Origin: Microtetraspora glauca
GTDB lineage: Bacteria > Actinomycetota > Actinomycetes > Streptosporangiales > Streptosporangiaceae
NCBI GenBank assembly: GCA_001570385.1
Contig: BBYL01000009.1
Location: 186,001 to 250,000 of the forward strand
Length of the DNA stretch: 64,000 nucleotides
Direction of reading: 5' to 3'
The notes under the pieces are model-generated. The model searched no databases. It had not been told where the DNA came from and worked only from the letters and a program-made list of their open reading frames with translations. Shown here one piece after another: positions 1 through 7,817 of this stretch. A program made the translations under genes and the position numbers. How positions within the stretch are numbered: the stretch's first letter is position 1; each line of letters opens with the position of its first letter.

Positions 1-348
1 CCGGGGAAGAAGGAGGGCGACCCCGGCTACTACAAGGAGATCGTCAACCACGCGGTGCGGATCTCCAGCAGCGGCGAGTACGTGCACAGCGCGCCGTGGT
101 CGGTGGGCTCCCAGGGTCGGGCGAATGTCAGCCACGGCTGCATCAACGCCCACCCGACGCAGGCCAAGTGGTACTACGACAACTTCCACCGCGGAGACGT
201 CGTCAAGATCGTCGGCACCAACCGCGCGCTCGAGTGGAACAACGGCTGGGGCTTCTGGCAGATGTCGTTCAGCCAGTGGAAGAAGGGCAGCGCCCTGAAG
301 TCCCAGGGTCAGGGTCAGGGTCAGGAGCAGGAGCAGCCCGAGGGATAG
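1..348 (+). CDS. L,D-transpeptidase (YkuD domain), C-terminal part; 5' end outside window
   Basis: The open frame enters from the window edge and ends at TAG 346-348, giving about 115 residues. It carries the YkuD catalytic signature: a His in GEYVHSAPWS followed by SHGCIN with the nucleophilic Cys. Proteins of this family cross-link peptidoglycan stem peptides (3-3 links) outside the membrane. After the catalytic core comes the usual W-rich segment (EWNNGWGFW) and a short Gln/Gly/Glu tail made of GQ/EQ repeats. The N-terminal Ig-like and signal regions are not visible. A decayed copy of residues around the active site lies at 3607-3760. Family assignment is firm; the exact class cannot be set without the N-terminus. 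Confidence 0.9.
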   Translation, partial: PGKKEGDPGYYKEIVNHAVRISSSGEYVHSAPWSVGSQGRANVSHGCINAHPTQAKWYYDNFHRGDVVKIVGTNRALEWNNGWGFWQMSFSQWKKGSALKSQGQGQGQEQEQPEG

Positions 349-376
349 TCCCGGGGACACCCTCCCACGCTTCACC

Positions 377-412
377 GGCCCTGGTCAGCCCCCAGCGGGG
401 ATGGCCAGGGCC
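377..412 (+). terminator. Hairpin after the L,D-transpeptidase gene
   Basis: Perfect 8-base arms GGCCCTGG (377-384) and CCAGGGCC (405-412) enclose an inner CCCC/GGGG stem around AGC. It starts 29 bases after the stop codon and has no T-run, as is common in actinomycete terminators. The same DNA is also the remnant of a PPOX 3' end (380-419). Confidence 0.55.
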
Positions 413-419
413 GTTCCGT
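380..419 (-). repeat. Remnant of a PPOX-gene 3' end, copy of 3761-3800
   Basis: This 40-base segment matches 3761-3800 at 33 of 40 positions without gaps. Read on the minus strand it gives GTALAIPAGG then stop, against GTALDIADEA then stop at the end of the intact PPOX gene. It is therefore the last codons of a second PPOX gene that once ran convergently to the L,D-transpeptidase gene. Confidence 0.6.
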
Positions 420-524
420 TTCCAGGGCGGCCGCACGCTGCCGATCGATTCATCCGAGGAGAACCCGGGGGTGAGTGCCGGGTGCTCGCCCTTCCCGCGC
501 CCTGATTGAGGTGGCGACCGTCTG

Positions 525-836
525 GTGTGCGGGCCTTGGCCCGCCCCGGGGGTCATGGTCACCCCGGCGAGGATGAGCCCGGCGATCGCGCTAGCGATCA
601 CCTCCCCCTCACTGCGGCTGCTCATCGCCCAGCTCACCCAGACACTGCCCGGCCCGCCCCCCGAAGTCCGCCACGAGCGGCTCACCATGGCCCGCCACCT
701 CATCGTCAACATGTGCGTAGAACGCGAACGCGCCCTCGCCGACCGCACCCCCGTCCGCCAGCCCACCTGGAACGCCCTGGCCACCACCCTCACCGACGCC
801 ATCGCCGGCCTCTGGCAGGCCCCCGTCACCGGCTGA
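525..836 (+). pseudogene. TetR-family regulator, C-terminal remnant
   Basis: The frame gives about 100 residues with the pattern of a TetR C-terminal ligand domain (LPGPPPEVRHERLTMARHLI, ERERALA, LTDAIAGLWQAP). No helix-turn-helix is present and no N-terminal half is found upstream in any frame, so I read it as a decayed gene. The GTG at 525 is only the first available start and has no ribosome-binding site. It sits inside the repeat-bounded islet 420-3606. A short unrelated protein is possible but less likely. Confidence 0.5.
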
Positions 837-955
837 CCCCCGCCCCTGAGACGTCTGCCCGACTCATCCTCGACTCCGACGGTGCCGAAGGTGACGAGGG
901 TGTTCCAGACAGCTCCGGGCCGGGAAGCGACGCCGCCGTGGAGCCGCTGTCCTGA

Positions 956-1867
956 TCAGCTGCCGAGTAGGTCGTGGATCGCTTGGAGAACGGCGTCGGG
1001 ACGGCGGAATATGACGGAGAGGTGTCCCGCGTCGTCGATAACGCGGTTCTCGCCGTGCGCAACCGATTTGGCCAGCGCGGTGTAGAGCCGCGTCTTGGCT
1101 TCGGCCTCCTCGTGGAGGAGCGATGGGGGTATGCCCTGGGTGACCGCTTCTTTGAAGGGGTCGATCGCCGTGGCGGTGAGCACGATCAGCGGGACGTCGG
1201 GCATCGGTCCCGCGTCGCGTACTTCGTCATGGAGTCGGTAACGGTTGGCCGCCTCTTGGCCGCCGATCCTCAGCCATTCCAGGCTGACATGGCGTTCGAT
1301 CAGCGGCTCTCTGATCTCTTCCGGCCAGTCGGCCATCTCCCGTGCGAACAGAGTGCGGTAGAACTGGATGATTTCGTCGGGCAACTCGTCAGGCACCGCA
1401 TCGCCGGGGTCCCATGCCTGATACAGCTCGTTCAGTTCCTTGGGCATGTAGGAGTCGTAGTCCTCGTGTTCGGGCTCCACCAGGACCAACCCCGCGACCT
1501 CGTCGGGGAAACGCTGCGCATAGTGGCGTGCGTAGAGGCCACCGAGAGAATGACCGACCAGCAGGTAGGGGGCGGGCGCGCCGGCGACCCGCAGCAGCTC
1601 GTGCAGCTCATCGGTGACCTGGGTGGAGGTGCGTGGCAGCTCGGCCCGGTCACTCCATCCCGTTCCGGCCCGGTCGTAGAGCACGCTCGTGGTGAGTTCA
1701 GCGGCCCTCTGTTGAACGGCGAAGCCGTCCATTCCGGATGAGCCGGCCCCGGGTAGGAACACCACCGCCGGGCTCCCGCTCCCGGACTGGTGGAGGAACA
1801 GTCTCCGATCCCTGACCTGGTAGTGCCGTCCTACCGGCGGCGTCGCCTCGGCCGTTTGACGTCGCAT
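956..1867 (-). CDS. Alpha/beta hydrolase
   Basis: Predicted alpha/beta hydrolase of 303 residues. The nucleophile elbow is GHSLGG (Ser about 107), the oxyanion region is FLPGAGSSG, and a late AGHL supplies the likely catalytic His. No signal peptide is seen, so it is probably cytoplasmic. The start at 1867 is chosen because GAAGGAG lies just upstream of that ATG; an upstream in-frame start at 1948 lacks such a site. It is divergent from the HTH regulator at 2008, which may control it. Substrate is unknown. Confidence 0.85.
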   Translation of the reverse strand: MRRQTAEATPPVGRHYQVRDRRLFLHQSGSGSPAVVFLPGAGSSGMDGFAVQQRAAELTTSVLYDRAGTGWSDRAELPRTSTQVTDELHELLRVAGAPAPYLLVGHSLGGLYARHYAQRFPDEVAGLVLVEPEHEDYDSYMPKELNELYQAWDPGDAVPDELPDEIIQFYRTLFAREMADWPEEIREPLIERHVSLEWLRIGGQEAANRYRLHDEVRDAGPMPDVPLIVLTATAIDPFKEAVTQGIPPSLLHEEAEAKTRLYTALAKSVAHGENRVIDDAGHLSVIFRRPDAVLQAIHDLLGS

Positions 1868-2007
1868 CGCTGACTCCTTCACTGTCGGCGCCCACTTGGC
1901 GGAGACGTTGGCGGAGACGAGGGTGCACCTTTCGGGACTGCCACCCATGGCCGCGCCACCTGCTTTTCCAATTTTAGGAACGGTACCAGATATGGGATCA
2001 TAGATGC

Positions 2008-2577
2008 GTGGACACCCTTGATCTGCTCCTGCACCCGGTCCGGCTGCGCATCGTGCACGCCATGTCCGGCGGTCGCACCCGCACCACGTCCGACCTGTGC
2101 GCCGGAGTGCCCGACGTTCCCAAGACCACGGTGTACCGGCACGTCGGCCTGCTGGCCGAGGCGGGAGTGCTGGAAGTCGTCGACGAGCAGCGCGTGCACG
2201 GCGCCGTCGAACGCCACTACCGGCTACGCCGCGAGCGTGCGGGGATCGACGCCGACATGGCCGCGTCGATGTCCCTGGACGAGCACCGTCACGGATTCGC
2301 CGCGGCCATGGCCGCCCTGCACGCCGAGTTCAACGCCTACCTCGACCGGGACGGGGCCGACCCGACCGCCGACTCCGTGGGCTACCGGCAGGGCACCATC
2401 TGGCTCACCCCGGGCGAGCTCGCCGAGATGATCGACGAGCTGCGCGGCGTCCTAGCCTCCAGGGCGGGCAACAACCCCGCGCCCGACCGCAACCCCCACC
2501 TCCTGAGCATGATCCTTTTCCCGACGGAGGAACCACCGCGGCACAGGGCCGGCCAGCAGGCCGACGACCACCCCTGA
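2008..2577 (+). CDS. Winged-HTH transcriptional regulator (ArsR-like fold)
   Basis: The 189-residue protein opens with LLLHPVRLRIVHAMSGG and has the winged-helix recognition pattern VPKTTVYRHVGLLAEAGVLE at about residues 35-55. The rest matches the general layout of HTH_20/HTH_12-type regulators with a C-terminal effector domain; no metal-binding Cys pair is seen. Start is GTG 2008. It is divergent from the hydrolase with 140 bases between them, which include TTCC(1966)-N7-GGAA(1980), a weak operator candidate. Local control of the hydrolase is inferred only from the arrangement. Confidence 0.8.
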   Translation: MDTLDLLLHPVRLRIVHAMSGGRTRTTSDLCAGVPDVPKTTVYRHVGLLAEAGVLEVVDEQRVHGAVERHYRLRRERAGIDADMAASMSLDEHRHGFAAAMAALHAEFNAYLDRDGADPTADSVGYRQGTIWLTPGELAEMIDELRGVLASRAGNNPAPDRNPHLLSMILFPTEEPPRHRAGQQADDHP

Positions 2578-2650
2578 GTCCGCACTGAACAGTCCGGTGA
2601 TGGCCGATTTCGACAAGACACCGATCCCGAGCCCCGAGCAGGATGAACCC

Positions 2651-3538
2651 GTGAACGTAGACCTTTCCGCGGTAGCCGCATTTATGGCCGCGCATGCGCG
2701 GGTCCTGGACCGCCGCCGTTTCGAGGTGGTGCTGGGCCGAACGGACGCCGCCGCCGTGCTGGCCGCCTTGGACGGCTACCGCAACCCCGGCGGCGGCTAC
2801 GGCTGGGGGCTGGAGCCCGATCTCCGTTCCCCGGAGAGCCAGCCCGGGGCCGCGCTGCACGCCTTCGAGGTATTCGAGGACATCGCGCCGGCCACCGCCC
2901 CGCAGGCCGCGGCGTTGTGCGACTGGCTGGAGTCCGTGTCCCTGCCCGATGGGGGCCTGCCGTTCGCGCTGCCCTTGACTGTGGCCGCGGGCACGGCCCC
3001 CTGGTGGAAGGGCGCCGACCCCGCGGTGTCGGCGCTGCAGATCACCGCTGTGACGGCGGCCGCCGCCTGGCGTGTCGCCGCCCACGATCCGGCCGTGGCC
3101 GCTCACCCCTGGCTGGAGCGGGCCACCCGCTACTGCCTGAGCACGATCGAGGCGATCGACCGGGCACCTTCCGCCCACGTGCTGGCCTTCGCGGTGCGGT
3201 TCCTGGACGCGGTGCACGACAGCCGCCCCGAGGCGGCCGATCTCCTGCGGCGCCTCGCCAAGCACCTTCCCGCCGACGGCCGGGTGCGCGTCGAGGGCAG
3301 CACCGAGGAGGAGAGGCTGTATCCGCTCGACTTCGCCCCTTACCCCGACCGGCCGGCACGGGACCTTTTCGCCCCTGAGATGATCTCCGCCGATCTCGAC
3401 CGCCTGGCCGCCCTGCGACAGGACGATGGCGGCTGGATCGTCGACTACGCCACGATCTCGCCTGCGGGTGCCCTGGACTGGCGCGGTCACATCACCGTCC
3501 GCGCCGTCGACATCCTCCGGCGGAACGGCAGGATCTGA
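2651..3538 (+). CDS. Hypothetical protein with prenyltransferase/terpene-cyclase-like alpha-toroid repeats
   Basis: About 295 residues from GTG 2651, preceded by AGGA at a good distance; an in-frame ATG at 2597 has a weaker site. Sequence features are RNPGGGYGWGLEPDLRSP near the N-terminus, PDGGLPFAL in the middle and QDDGGWIVDY near the end: repeated DGG(W/F) motifs typical of squalene-cyclase/prenyltransferase-like barrels. The DxDD or zinc-binding residues of active cyclases or transferases are not evident, so no reaction is assigned. It follows the HTH gene by 73 bases on the same strand and could be co-transcribed. Confidence 0.75.
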   Translation: MNVDLSAVAAFMAAHARVLDRRRFEVVLGRTDAAAVLAALDGYRNPGGGYGWGLEPDLRSPESQPGAALHAFEVFEDIAPATAPQAAALCDWLESVSLPDGGLPFALPLTVAAGTAPWWKGADPAVSALQITAVTAAAAWRVAAHDPAVAAHPWLERATRYCLSTIEAIDRAPSAHVLAFAVRFLDAVHDSRPEAADLLRRLAKHLPADGRVRVEGSTEEERLYPLDFAPYPDRPARDLFAPEMISADLDRLAALRQDDGGWIVDYATISPAGALDWRGHITVRAVDILRRNGRI

Positions 3539-3606
3539 CCCGTAGGCGTTGACGCGGCGCGCCGGTCGGTGGCACCGGTGCCACCGACGTCGGTGGGATG
3601 TCAGGG

Positions 3607-3760
3607 GCGATCCCGGCTACTACAAGGAGATCGTCGACCACGCGGTCCGCATCTCCGGCAGCGGCGAGTACGTGCACAGCGCCCCGTGGTCGGTCGGCTC
3701 CAGGGCCGGGCCAACGTCTGCCACGGCTGCCCCTCGCACGTGGGTGGGCGAAATCACCGC
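3607..3760 (+). pseudogene. L,D-transpeptidase fragment (second copy)
   Basis: Bases 3609-3730 match 19-141 at about 90% with one deleted base. The reading frame DPGYYKEIVDHAVRISGSGE, then YVHSAPWSVGS, breaks at that deletion. Past it the catalytic SHGC reads CHGC, and homology ends after the Cys codon. Most of the domain and all of the tail are missing, so it is non-functional. Immediately after it the 40-base match to 380-419 begins. Confidence 0.85.
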
Positions 3761-3800
3761 CATGGTCAGGCTTCATCGGCGATGTCCAGGGCCGTTCCGT
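3761..3800. repeat. Second copy of the 40-base PPOX 3'-end repeat
   Basis: Pairs with 380-419 (33/40). Together with the transpeptidase pieces it defines two imperfect direct repeats, about 1-419 and 3607-3800, that bound the islet. Here the sequence is the live 3' end of the PPOX gene. Confidence 0.6.
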
Positions 3801-4278
3801 ACAGGCGGGACACCCGGATCCTGATCACCACGCGCCGGTCCGCCACCAGCTGCTCGAGGAACGCCGCCTCGTGCGCGGGATCCTCGAACCCAGGGGTCAG
3901 GGCGAGCAGTTCCCGCCCGACCGCGTCACCGGGCACGGTCGTCACCTCGGATATCTCGGCCTCACCCTCGGCGACGGCGAAAGACCAGACATCCGGGCCG
4001 TTCACGTGCAGCGCGACATGGGGATCGCGTCGCAACTGGCGCACCTTGAGGCGGTCGGCCGTGGAGGAGATCCGCACCACGCGCTCTTCGGGATTCCAGT
4101 GGTAGACGACGGTGGACAGATGCGGGTGGCCGCTGCTCCTGACGCTCGCCAGCACTCCGAACCGCTGCTCGCGCAACAGCCGGGACAGTTCGTCCGGTGT
4201 GAGAGCCCGGGGCGTGGGTCCGGCGCCCGGCTTGTGCTCTACCGCGTCCGTCACAGTCGCGTCCTCGGTCGTGTTCAT
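3766..4278 (-). CDS. PPOX-class (pyridoxamine 5'-phosphate oxidase-fold) flavin/F420-dependent protein
   Basis: The 170-residue protein has the split-barrel pattern of PPOX-class F420/FMN enzymes: FGVLASVRSSGHPHLSTVVY, the strand RVVRISSTADRLKVRQLRRD, and PHVALHV. These enzymes reduce or oxidise small molecules in the cytoplasm with a flavin or deazaflavin cofactor. Start at ATG 4278 is supported by AAAGG upstream and by the Met-Asn-Thr-Thr beginning; longer in-frame starts run into the upstream gene. It lies 31 bases after the MFS gene on the same strand, so the MarR-MFS-PPOX set is probably one detoxification operon. Cofactor choice is not resolvable here. Confidence 0.85.
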   Translation of the reverse strand: MNTTEDATVTDAVEHKPGAGPTPRALTPDELSRLLREQRFGVLASVRSSGHPHLSTVVYHWNPEERVVRISSTADRLKVRQLRRDPHVALHVNGPDVWSFAVAEGEAEISEVTTVPGDAVGRELLALTPGFEDPAHEAAFLEQLVADRRVVIRIRVSRLYGTALDIADEA

Positions 4279-4309
4279 GAGATGGGCCTTTCTGTGGTGG
4301 TGGAGGAGG

Positions 4310-5782
4310 TCAGGCGACCGTGGAGCGGGCCGACGCGTCTTTCCCCGTCTCCGGCGCGGGGGCGGGCCGCCGAGCGGGCTGACGCAGTACGGCGAAGGCG
4401 ACGAGGAAGGCGGCGACGAGTAGTCCGGCACCGACGGTGAAGGCCAGGTGGTAGCCGCTGGTCAGCGCGGCGGCCTGGCTGGAGCCACCCGCGAGCAGGC
4501 CGTCGGTACGGGAGGCCGCCAGCGTGGACAACACCGCCACGCCCACGGCCATGCCGATCTGCTGGGTGGTGTTGAACAGCCCCGAGGCGAGCCCGGCGTC
4601 GTCGTCCGCCGCACCGGACATCGCCAGGGTCGTCAGCGCGGGGAGGGCGAGTCCGAAACCGGCCGCGAGCAGCATCACCGGGAGGAGGTCGGTGAGGTAG
4701 TTCGCGTGCACGGGGACGCGGGCGAGCAGCCCGAGGACTCCGATCAGCAGCACCAGTCCCGCCAGGAGGACGTTCCGCTCGCCGAAGCGGGCGTTGAGCC
4801 GGGCGGAGACGCCCAGCGACACCGTGCCGATCATCACCGCCGCCGGGAGCATCGCGAGGCCCGTCCCGGTCGCGCCGTACCCGAGCACCTTCTGCAGGTA
4901 GAGGGCGACGAGGATCTGGAACGAGAACAGCGCGGCGACCATCAGGACCTGGACCAGGTTGGCCGCCGAGACGCTGCGCGACCGGAAGATCCGCAGCGGC
5001 ATGAGCGGGGACCTCGCGGTGGCCTGGCGGACGAGGAACGTGGCGAGCAGGACGGCGGCGAGGGCGCCCGTGCCGAGGGTGGGCGCCGAGATCCAGCCGT
5101 GCTCCTCGACCTTGACGACCGTGTAGATGCCCACCATCAGTCCGGCGGTGACCAGGAAGGCGCCGACGACGTCGGCTCCGGCGGCGAGGCCGAGCCCGCG
5201 GTCCGCGGGGAGTACGGGTACGGCGACCGCGATCGCCGCGAGCCCGATCGGCAGGTTGATGAAGAAGATCCAGTGCCAGTCCAGGACGTCGGTGAGTACT
5301 CCGCCGAGCACCTGGCCGATCGAGGCGCCGGCGGCGCCGGTGAAGCTGAACACGGCGATGGCCTTGGCGCGCTCCCTCGGTTCGGTGAAGAGCGTCACCA
5401 GGATGCCGAGGCCGACAGCGGAGGCCATCGCGCTGCCCGCCCCTTGCAGGAACCGGGCCGCGATCAGCGCGGTGGGGGTGGTGGCCACCCCCGCCAGCAG
5501 CGAGGCCGCGGTGAACACCGCGGTTCCGGCCAGGAACACGCGCTTGCGGCCGATCAGGTCGCCGAGCCGTCCCGCCAGCAGCAACAGGCTGCCGAACGCG
5601 ATCAGGTAGGCGTTGACGATCCAGCTGAGACCGGCGGGGGAGAAGCCGAGATCACCCTGGATTGCCGGCATCGCCACGGTCACGATGCTGCCGTCGAGGA
5701 TGGTCATCAACGCCCCCGTGGCGATCACCCCGAGAGCGAGCCGCCGCGACCGGGGCGCGGAAGGCGCCGAGGCAGTGGACAT
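4310..5782 (-). CDS. MFS drug/H+ antiporter, DHA2 (EmrB/QacA) type
   Basis: 490 residues with about 14 hydrophobic segments. Loop motif A is GRLGDLIGRKRVF, and motif C-like glycines appear in FTGAAGASIGQVLGG. DHA2 antiporters export hydrophobic drugs. The start at 5782 has AGGAGG seven bases upstream; a longer start at 5812 is unlikely. Upstream lies a MarR gene on the same strand with an inverted repeat between them, the classic local-repressor layout. The C-terminal tail (PAPETGKDASARS) is polar and cytoplasmic. Confidence 0.92.
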   Translation of the reverse strand: MSTASAPSAPRSRRLALGVIATGALMTILDGSIVTVAMPAIQGDLGFSPAGLSWIVNAYLIAFGSLLLLAGRLGDLIGRKRVFLAGTAVFTAASLLAGVATTPTALIAARFLQGAGSAMASAVGLGILVTLFTEPRERAKAIAVFSFTGAAGASIGQVLGGVLTDVLDWHWIFFINLPIGLAAIAVAVPVLPADRGLGLAAGADVVGAFLVTAGLMVGIYTVVKVEEHGWISAPTLGTGALAAVLLATFLVRQATARSPLMPLRIFRSRSVSAANLVQVLMVAALFSFQILVALYLQKVLGYGATGTGLAMLPAAVMIGTVSLGVSARLNARFGERNVLLAGLVLLIGVLGLLARVPVHANYLTDLLPVMLLAAGFGLALPALTTLAMSGAADDDAGLASGLFNTTQQIGMAVGVAVLSTLAASRTDGLLAGGSSQAAALTSGYHLAFTVGAGLLVAAFLVAFAVLRQPARRPAPAPETGKDASARSTVA

Positions 5783-5825
5783 GGAGGTCCCTCCTGTCGA
5801 ATGAGACAACAAGAGAGACCATAGC

Positions 5826-5849
5826 GGATAGTTTTGTTGCAGACTATCT
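5826..5849. promoter_or_regulatory. Inverted repeat upstream of the MFS gene, likely MarR operator
   Basis: GATAGT (5827-5832) and ACTATC (5843-5848) form a 6-base inverted repeat with a 10-base spacer between the MarR and MFS genes. A related GGATTATCC element lies at 6378-6386, just upstream of the MarR gene itself. Both contain GCGGAT. Binding by the neighbouring MarR protein is inferred. Confidence 0.45.
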
Positions 5850-5858
5850 ATATTGGGC

Positions 5859-6347
5859 CTACTTGCCTCGCTGGCGCGCTCGCCGTACCTGCTGGGGGCT
5901 TTCGACGGGGTCGGCCAGATGGCCTGTGACCAGGCGGTTCAGCGCGCGCAGGAAGACCTCGCGCTCATCGCCGGGAAGCGCCGCCAGCGCCTCCGCGTGC
6001 ACCCGGTCGACGATCTCCTGACTCCGCTTCGCCGCGCGCGCGCCCTCCTCGGTGACCGCGATGATCCGGGCCCGCCGGTCCGTGCTGGAGGGGCGGCGCT
6101 CGGCGAGGCCGGCCTCTTCCAGGGCGTCCACCGTAACGACCATCGTGGTCTTGTCCATGTCGCCGATCTCGGCGAGCTGGATCTGGGTGCGCTCCTCCTC
6201 CAGGGCGTGGACCAGCACGCAGTGCATGCGCGCCGTGAGCCCGATCTCGGCGAGCGCCGCCGACATCCGCGTCCGCAGGACGTGGCCGGTGCGGTCCAGC
6301 AGGAAGGACAGGTCCGGTTCGGTACGGGTGGGCACCATCGCAGTCAT
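5859..6347 (-). CDS. MarR-family transcriptional regulator
   Basis: About 162 residues with a MarR winged helix: LTARMHCVLVHALEEE, recognition region MDKTTMVVTVDALEEAGLAE, and wing SSTDRRARIIAVTEEG. The DRRAR motif and alpha-helical ends typical of MarR dimers are present. Start ATG 6347 is a choice among three close Met codons (6359, 6347, 6338); none has a strong ribosome-binding site. It is first in the minus-strand set leading to the MFS and PPOX genes, so it most likely represses that efflux unit. Confidence 0.88.
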   Translation of the reverse strand: MTAMVPTRTEPDLSFLLDRTGHVLRTRMSAALAEIGLTARMHCVLVHALEEERTQIQLAEIGDMDKTTMVVTVDALEEAGLAERRPSSTDRRARIIAVTEEGARAAKRSQEIVDRVHAEALAALPGDEREVFLRALNRLVTGHLADPVESPQQVRRARQRGK

Positions 6348-6555
6348 GCCCACCAGCATAACGATTTGGTCCGTGGCGGATTATCCAGTAGTAGACGTCA
6401 CCGACCAGAGCCATTCGTTGATCGCGGCGACGCGGACCTCGGCTGCGGACGCAGTCGCGGGTCCGACAGCTTCAAAAGTCGCGATGCGTGGCTGCGCGGT
6501 GGTATGGAGGTTGGTGTCGACGAGGGTTACGCGAAGCTGGAAAGGATGCTCACCG

Positions 6556-7128
6556 ATGACGCTGTCTGACCACCCGGCCGAGCGACACCGGCAGGTTGCC
6601 GGGCTGTTCACCGAACGGGTCCGCGGTACCCGGTTCTGGGACGCGCCATCCCCGGTCGACGGCTGGGTCGCCCTGGACGTCGTGCGTCACCTGACCGAAT
6701 GGTTCCCCGGGTTTCTTGCCTCCGGTGCCGGCATCGAACTGCCCTGCGGACCGTCGGTGGACGAGAATCCGGTCGCCGCGTGGCAGGTACTGTGCGACGG
6801 TGTGCAGGCGGTGCTGGACGATCCGGAGACGGCGCACCGGGAACTCACCAACCCACACATCGGCAGCCTGCCTCTGGAGACCGCGATCGACCAGTTCTAC
6901 ACCGCTGACGTGTTCATGCACACCTGGGATCTCTCCAGGGCTACCGGCCAGGACGACCGGCTGGACCCCGGCTTCTGTGCTCGACTCCTCGCTCAGATGG
7001 AGCAGATAGAGCAGGTTCTCCGCTCCTCTGGCCAGTTCGGAGCTCGGGTCGAGGTACCCGCCGGTGCGGATCCCCAGACCAAACTGCTGGGTCTCATCGG
7101 CCGGGACCCGTTCTGGCCGGGGCGGTGA
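6556..7128 (+). CDS. Maleylpyruvate isomerase/DinB-like family protein (TIGR03086 type)
   Basis: 190 residues starting at ATG 6556, with GGAAAGG about 10 bases upstream. The N-terminus (ERHRQVAGLFTERV, then WDAPSPVDGWVALDVVRHL) and the mid-protein helix with DVFMHTWDLSRATGQD match the mycothiol-dependent maleylpyruvate isomerase N-terminal/TIGR03086 family. His in VRHL and the H-x3-D pattern of HTWDL are the expected metal ligands. Its substrate is unknown; many family members act in mycothiol-dependent or unknown thiol transfers. It is transcribed away from the MarR gene. Confidence 0.8.
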   Translation: MTLSDHPAERHRQVAGLFTERVRGTRFWDAPSPVDGWVALDVVRHLTEWFPGFLASGAGIELPCGPSVDENPVAAWQVLCDGVQAVLDDPETAHRELTNPHIGSLPLETAIDQFYTADVFMHTWDLSRATGQDDRLDPGFCARLLAQMEQIEQVLRSSGQFGARVEVPAGADPQTKLLGLIGRDPFWPGR

Positions 7129-7209
7129 AGAGCAGGGCCGGAAGCCGTTGTCGGTCGTACCGACCGCAGGGCAGCGCGGTGACAGCCCGCAGTTCAACGC
7201 GCCGTCCGC

Positions 7210-7251
7210 TCTGAAGCTACGGTCCACGTGTCTGAAGCTGCGGTCCACGCG
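7210..7251. repeat. Two tandem 21-bp repeats
   Basis: TCTGAAGCTACGGTCCACG at 7210 is repeated as TCTGAAGCTGCGGTCCACG at 7231, with a period of 21 bases. The copies lie in the non-coding stretch 7129-7333 just before the mobile-element debris. No function is apparent. Confidence 0.75.
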
Positions 7252-7333
7252 GCCGCGATCGACGACGCGTGAAAACTGGCTCTGGCACTAATTTCGTGAC
7301 GTCGATCCGGGTCAGCCGGCGAGGAGGACACGT

Positions 7334-7563
7334 TTGCGCAGGGGGAGCGGGCAGGTCCTCGATCGCGAGCTCCTTCTCGACGACGTCGACCTAGGCAACC
7401 GGCGGCTGACGATCGACGGCCGCACCCGTCCGATCGACGAGTTCAGCCACCAGATCCTGCTGGACTGGCTCGACTACCGGCGCGCCCGCTGGCCCAACAC
7501 CGCCAACCCTCACCTGCTGATCGACTGTGACGTGCGGCTATCGCGCCCGACCCGCAAGGGTGA
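7334..7563 (+). pseudogene. Site-specific integrase (tyrosine recombinase) fragment
   Basis: The frame reads LLLDDVDLGNRRLTIDGRTR, then PIDEFSHQILLDWLDYRRAR and WPNTANPHLLI. I recognise this as the central part of an actinomycete phage-type integrase. Neither the catalytic R-H-R-Y set nor the ends are present. It stops where the transposase fragment begins, so one element has cut into another. Confidence 0.65.
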
Positions 7564-7788
7564 AGCCGAGGGGCCGGAGCGCGGTTGTTCAAGCCGTTAC
7601 GGCAGGCCATCGAGTCGATCAACCAGACCTTCGAAGGCCAGCTTGACCTGGAGCGTCACGGCGGCCGTACACATGGCGGAGTTATCGTCCGTGTGCTGGC
7701 GCGGATACTCGCGCTGACCTCCGCGATCTGGCACAACGACAAGACCGGCCAGCAGGTCAAACGGTCCCTGGTCGCCTATGACCACTGA
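7564..7788 (+). mobile_element. Transposase C-terminal remnant (IS982-like DDE family)
   Basis: The 74-residue open segment contains LFKPLRQAIESINQTFEGQL, then DLERHGGRTHGGVIVRVLAR, AIWHNDKTGQQ and SLVAYDH. This is the end of a transposase family common in Streptomyces and relatives, where the catalytic Glu lies in the R-Q-x-I-E-S motif. An in-frame TGA at 7561 precedes it and the N-terminal two thirds are missing. No terminal inverted repeats were found. Confidence 0.7.
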
Positions 7789-7817
7789 ACGTGACCAGAC
7801 CCCTTGGCATCAATCAT

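Noticed and set aside
4448..5824. Long plus-strand open frame (458 codons) opposite the MFS gene
   Set aside because: Its translation is Arg/Gly/Gln/His-rich low complexity, typical of an antisense frame in GC-rich DNA, while the minus strand gives a full MFS protein.
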